64,000 nt of DNA from Vitrella brassicaformis (Eukaryota > Sar > Vitrellaceae). Numbering within the stretch: position 1 is the stretch's first letter; each line of letters begins with the position of its first letter. The stretch spans positions 194,752 to 258,751 of the forward strand of contig CDMY01000571.1 of NCBI GenBank assembly GCA_001179505.1, given 5' to 3'. Position numbers and translations under genes: made by a program. The notes beneath the pieces are model-generated. The model was given only the letters and a program-made list of their open reading frames with translations. It was not told where the DNA came from and ran no database searches. Below are positions 63,949-64,000 of the stretch, piece by piece.

Positions 63949-64000
63949 GTCAGGCAGGTCAGGCCATGGTGACTGGATCCGGGGATGAGCGAACGACGCT

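Noticed and set aside
1-64000. Long open frames rich in His-Thr, Cys-Val or Arg-Glu dipeptides
   Set aside because: These are translations of (CA)n, (TG)n and (GA)n intron tracts and have no coding value.

Overview
The window is nuclear DNA of a photosynthetic protist with a complex, red-lineage plastid. The signs are very short introns in almost every gene, an FCP/LHC antenna protein with a bipartite plastid leader, a GRIP golgin, a cathepsin C and an animal-type catalase. The intron style and gene mix fit a chromerid-like alveolate such as Vitrella. That placement is an inference, since no organelle or rRNA marker is present. There are two 300-N assembly gaps (25293-25592 and 49642-49941) and a poly-C edge at base 1. 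I see no tRNA, rRNA, CRISPR array or bacterial-type element.

Layout. 1-11 kb: catalase (5' truncated, +), a class I methyltransferase (-), cathepsin C (+) and a secreted Thr-rich stalk protein (+). 11-21.5 kb: MORN-repeat protein (-), frameshifted ankyrin gene ANK1 (+), small secreted Cys-rich gene A (+), LHC antenna (-), SDR1 (+) and secreted Cys-rich gene B (+). 21.7-29.7 kb: GRIP-domain golgin (-). 29.8-36.1 kb: a mosaic of duplicated pieces, holding frameshifted ANK2 (+), the 3' end of the golgin (+), chimeric Cys-rich gene C (-), an ankyrin scrap (+) and a 5'-truncated zinc-knuckle gene (-). 37-50 kb: MFS transporter (-), an SDR with an altered active site (+), a large surface protein with repeated Cys modules (-) and a coiled-coil protein (+). 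50-64 kb: a large helical-repeat protein (-), the intact zinc-knuckle gene (+), intact ANK3 (-), SDR2 (-) and SDR3 (+, cut by the window end).

Three themes stand out. First, the introns have a shared architecture: a (CA)n tract, often followed by (GA)n, near the donor and a (TG)n tract running into the CAG acceptor, so many could fold into a hairpin joining the two splice sites. GC-AG introns recur, and intron positions differ between the SDR paralogues. Second, segments have been copied in inverted orientation within the window, producing truncated genes and one chimeric gene whose breakpoint lies inside an intron. Third, several extracellular families look undescribed: a six-cysteine secreted module, a repeated ADNPNF/Cys module, and ankyrin proteins with a nearly invariant C-terminal domain. 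Most neighbours are divergent pairs separated by about 0.1-0.6 kb, suggesting shared promoters.
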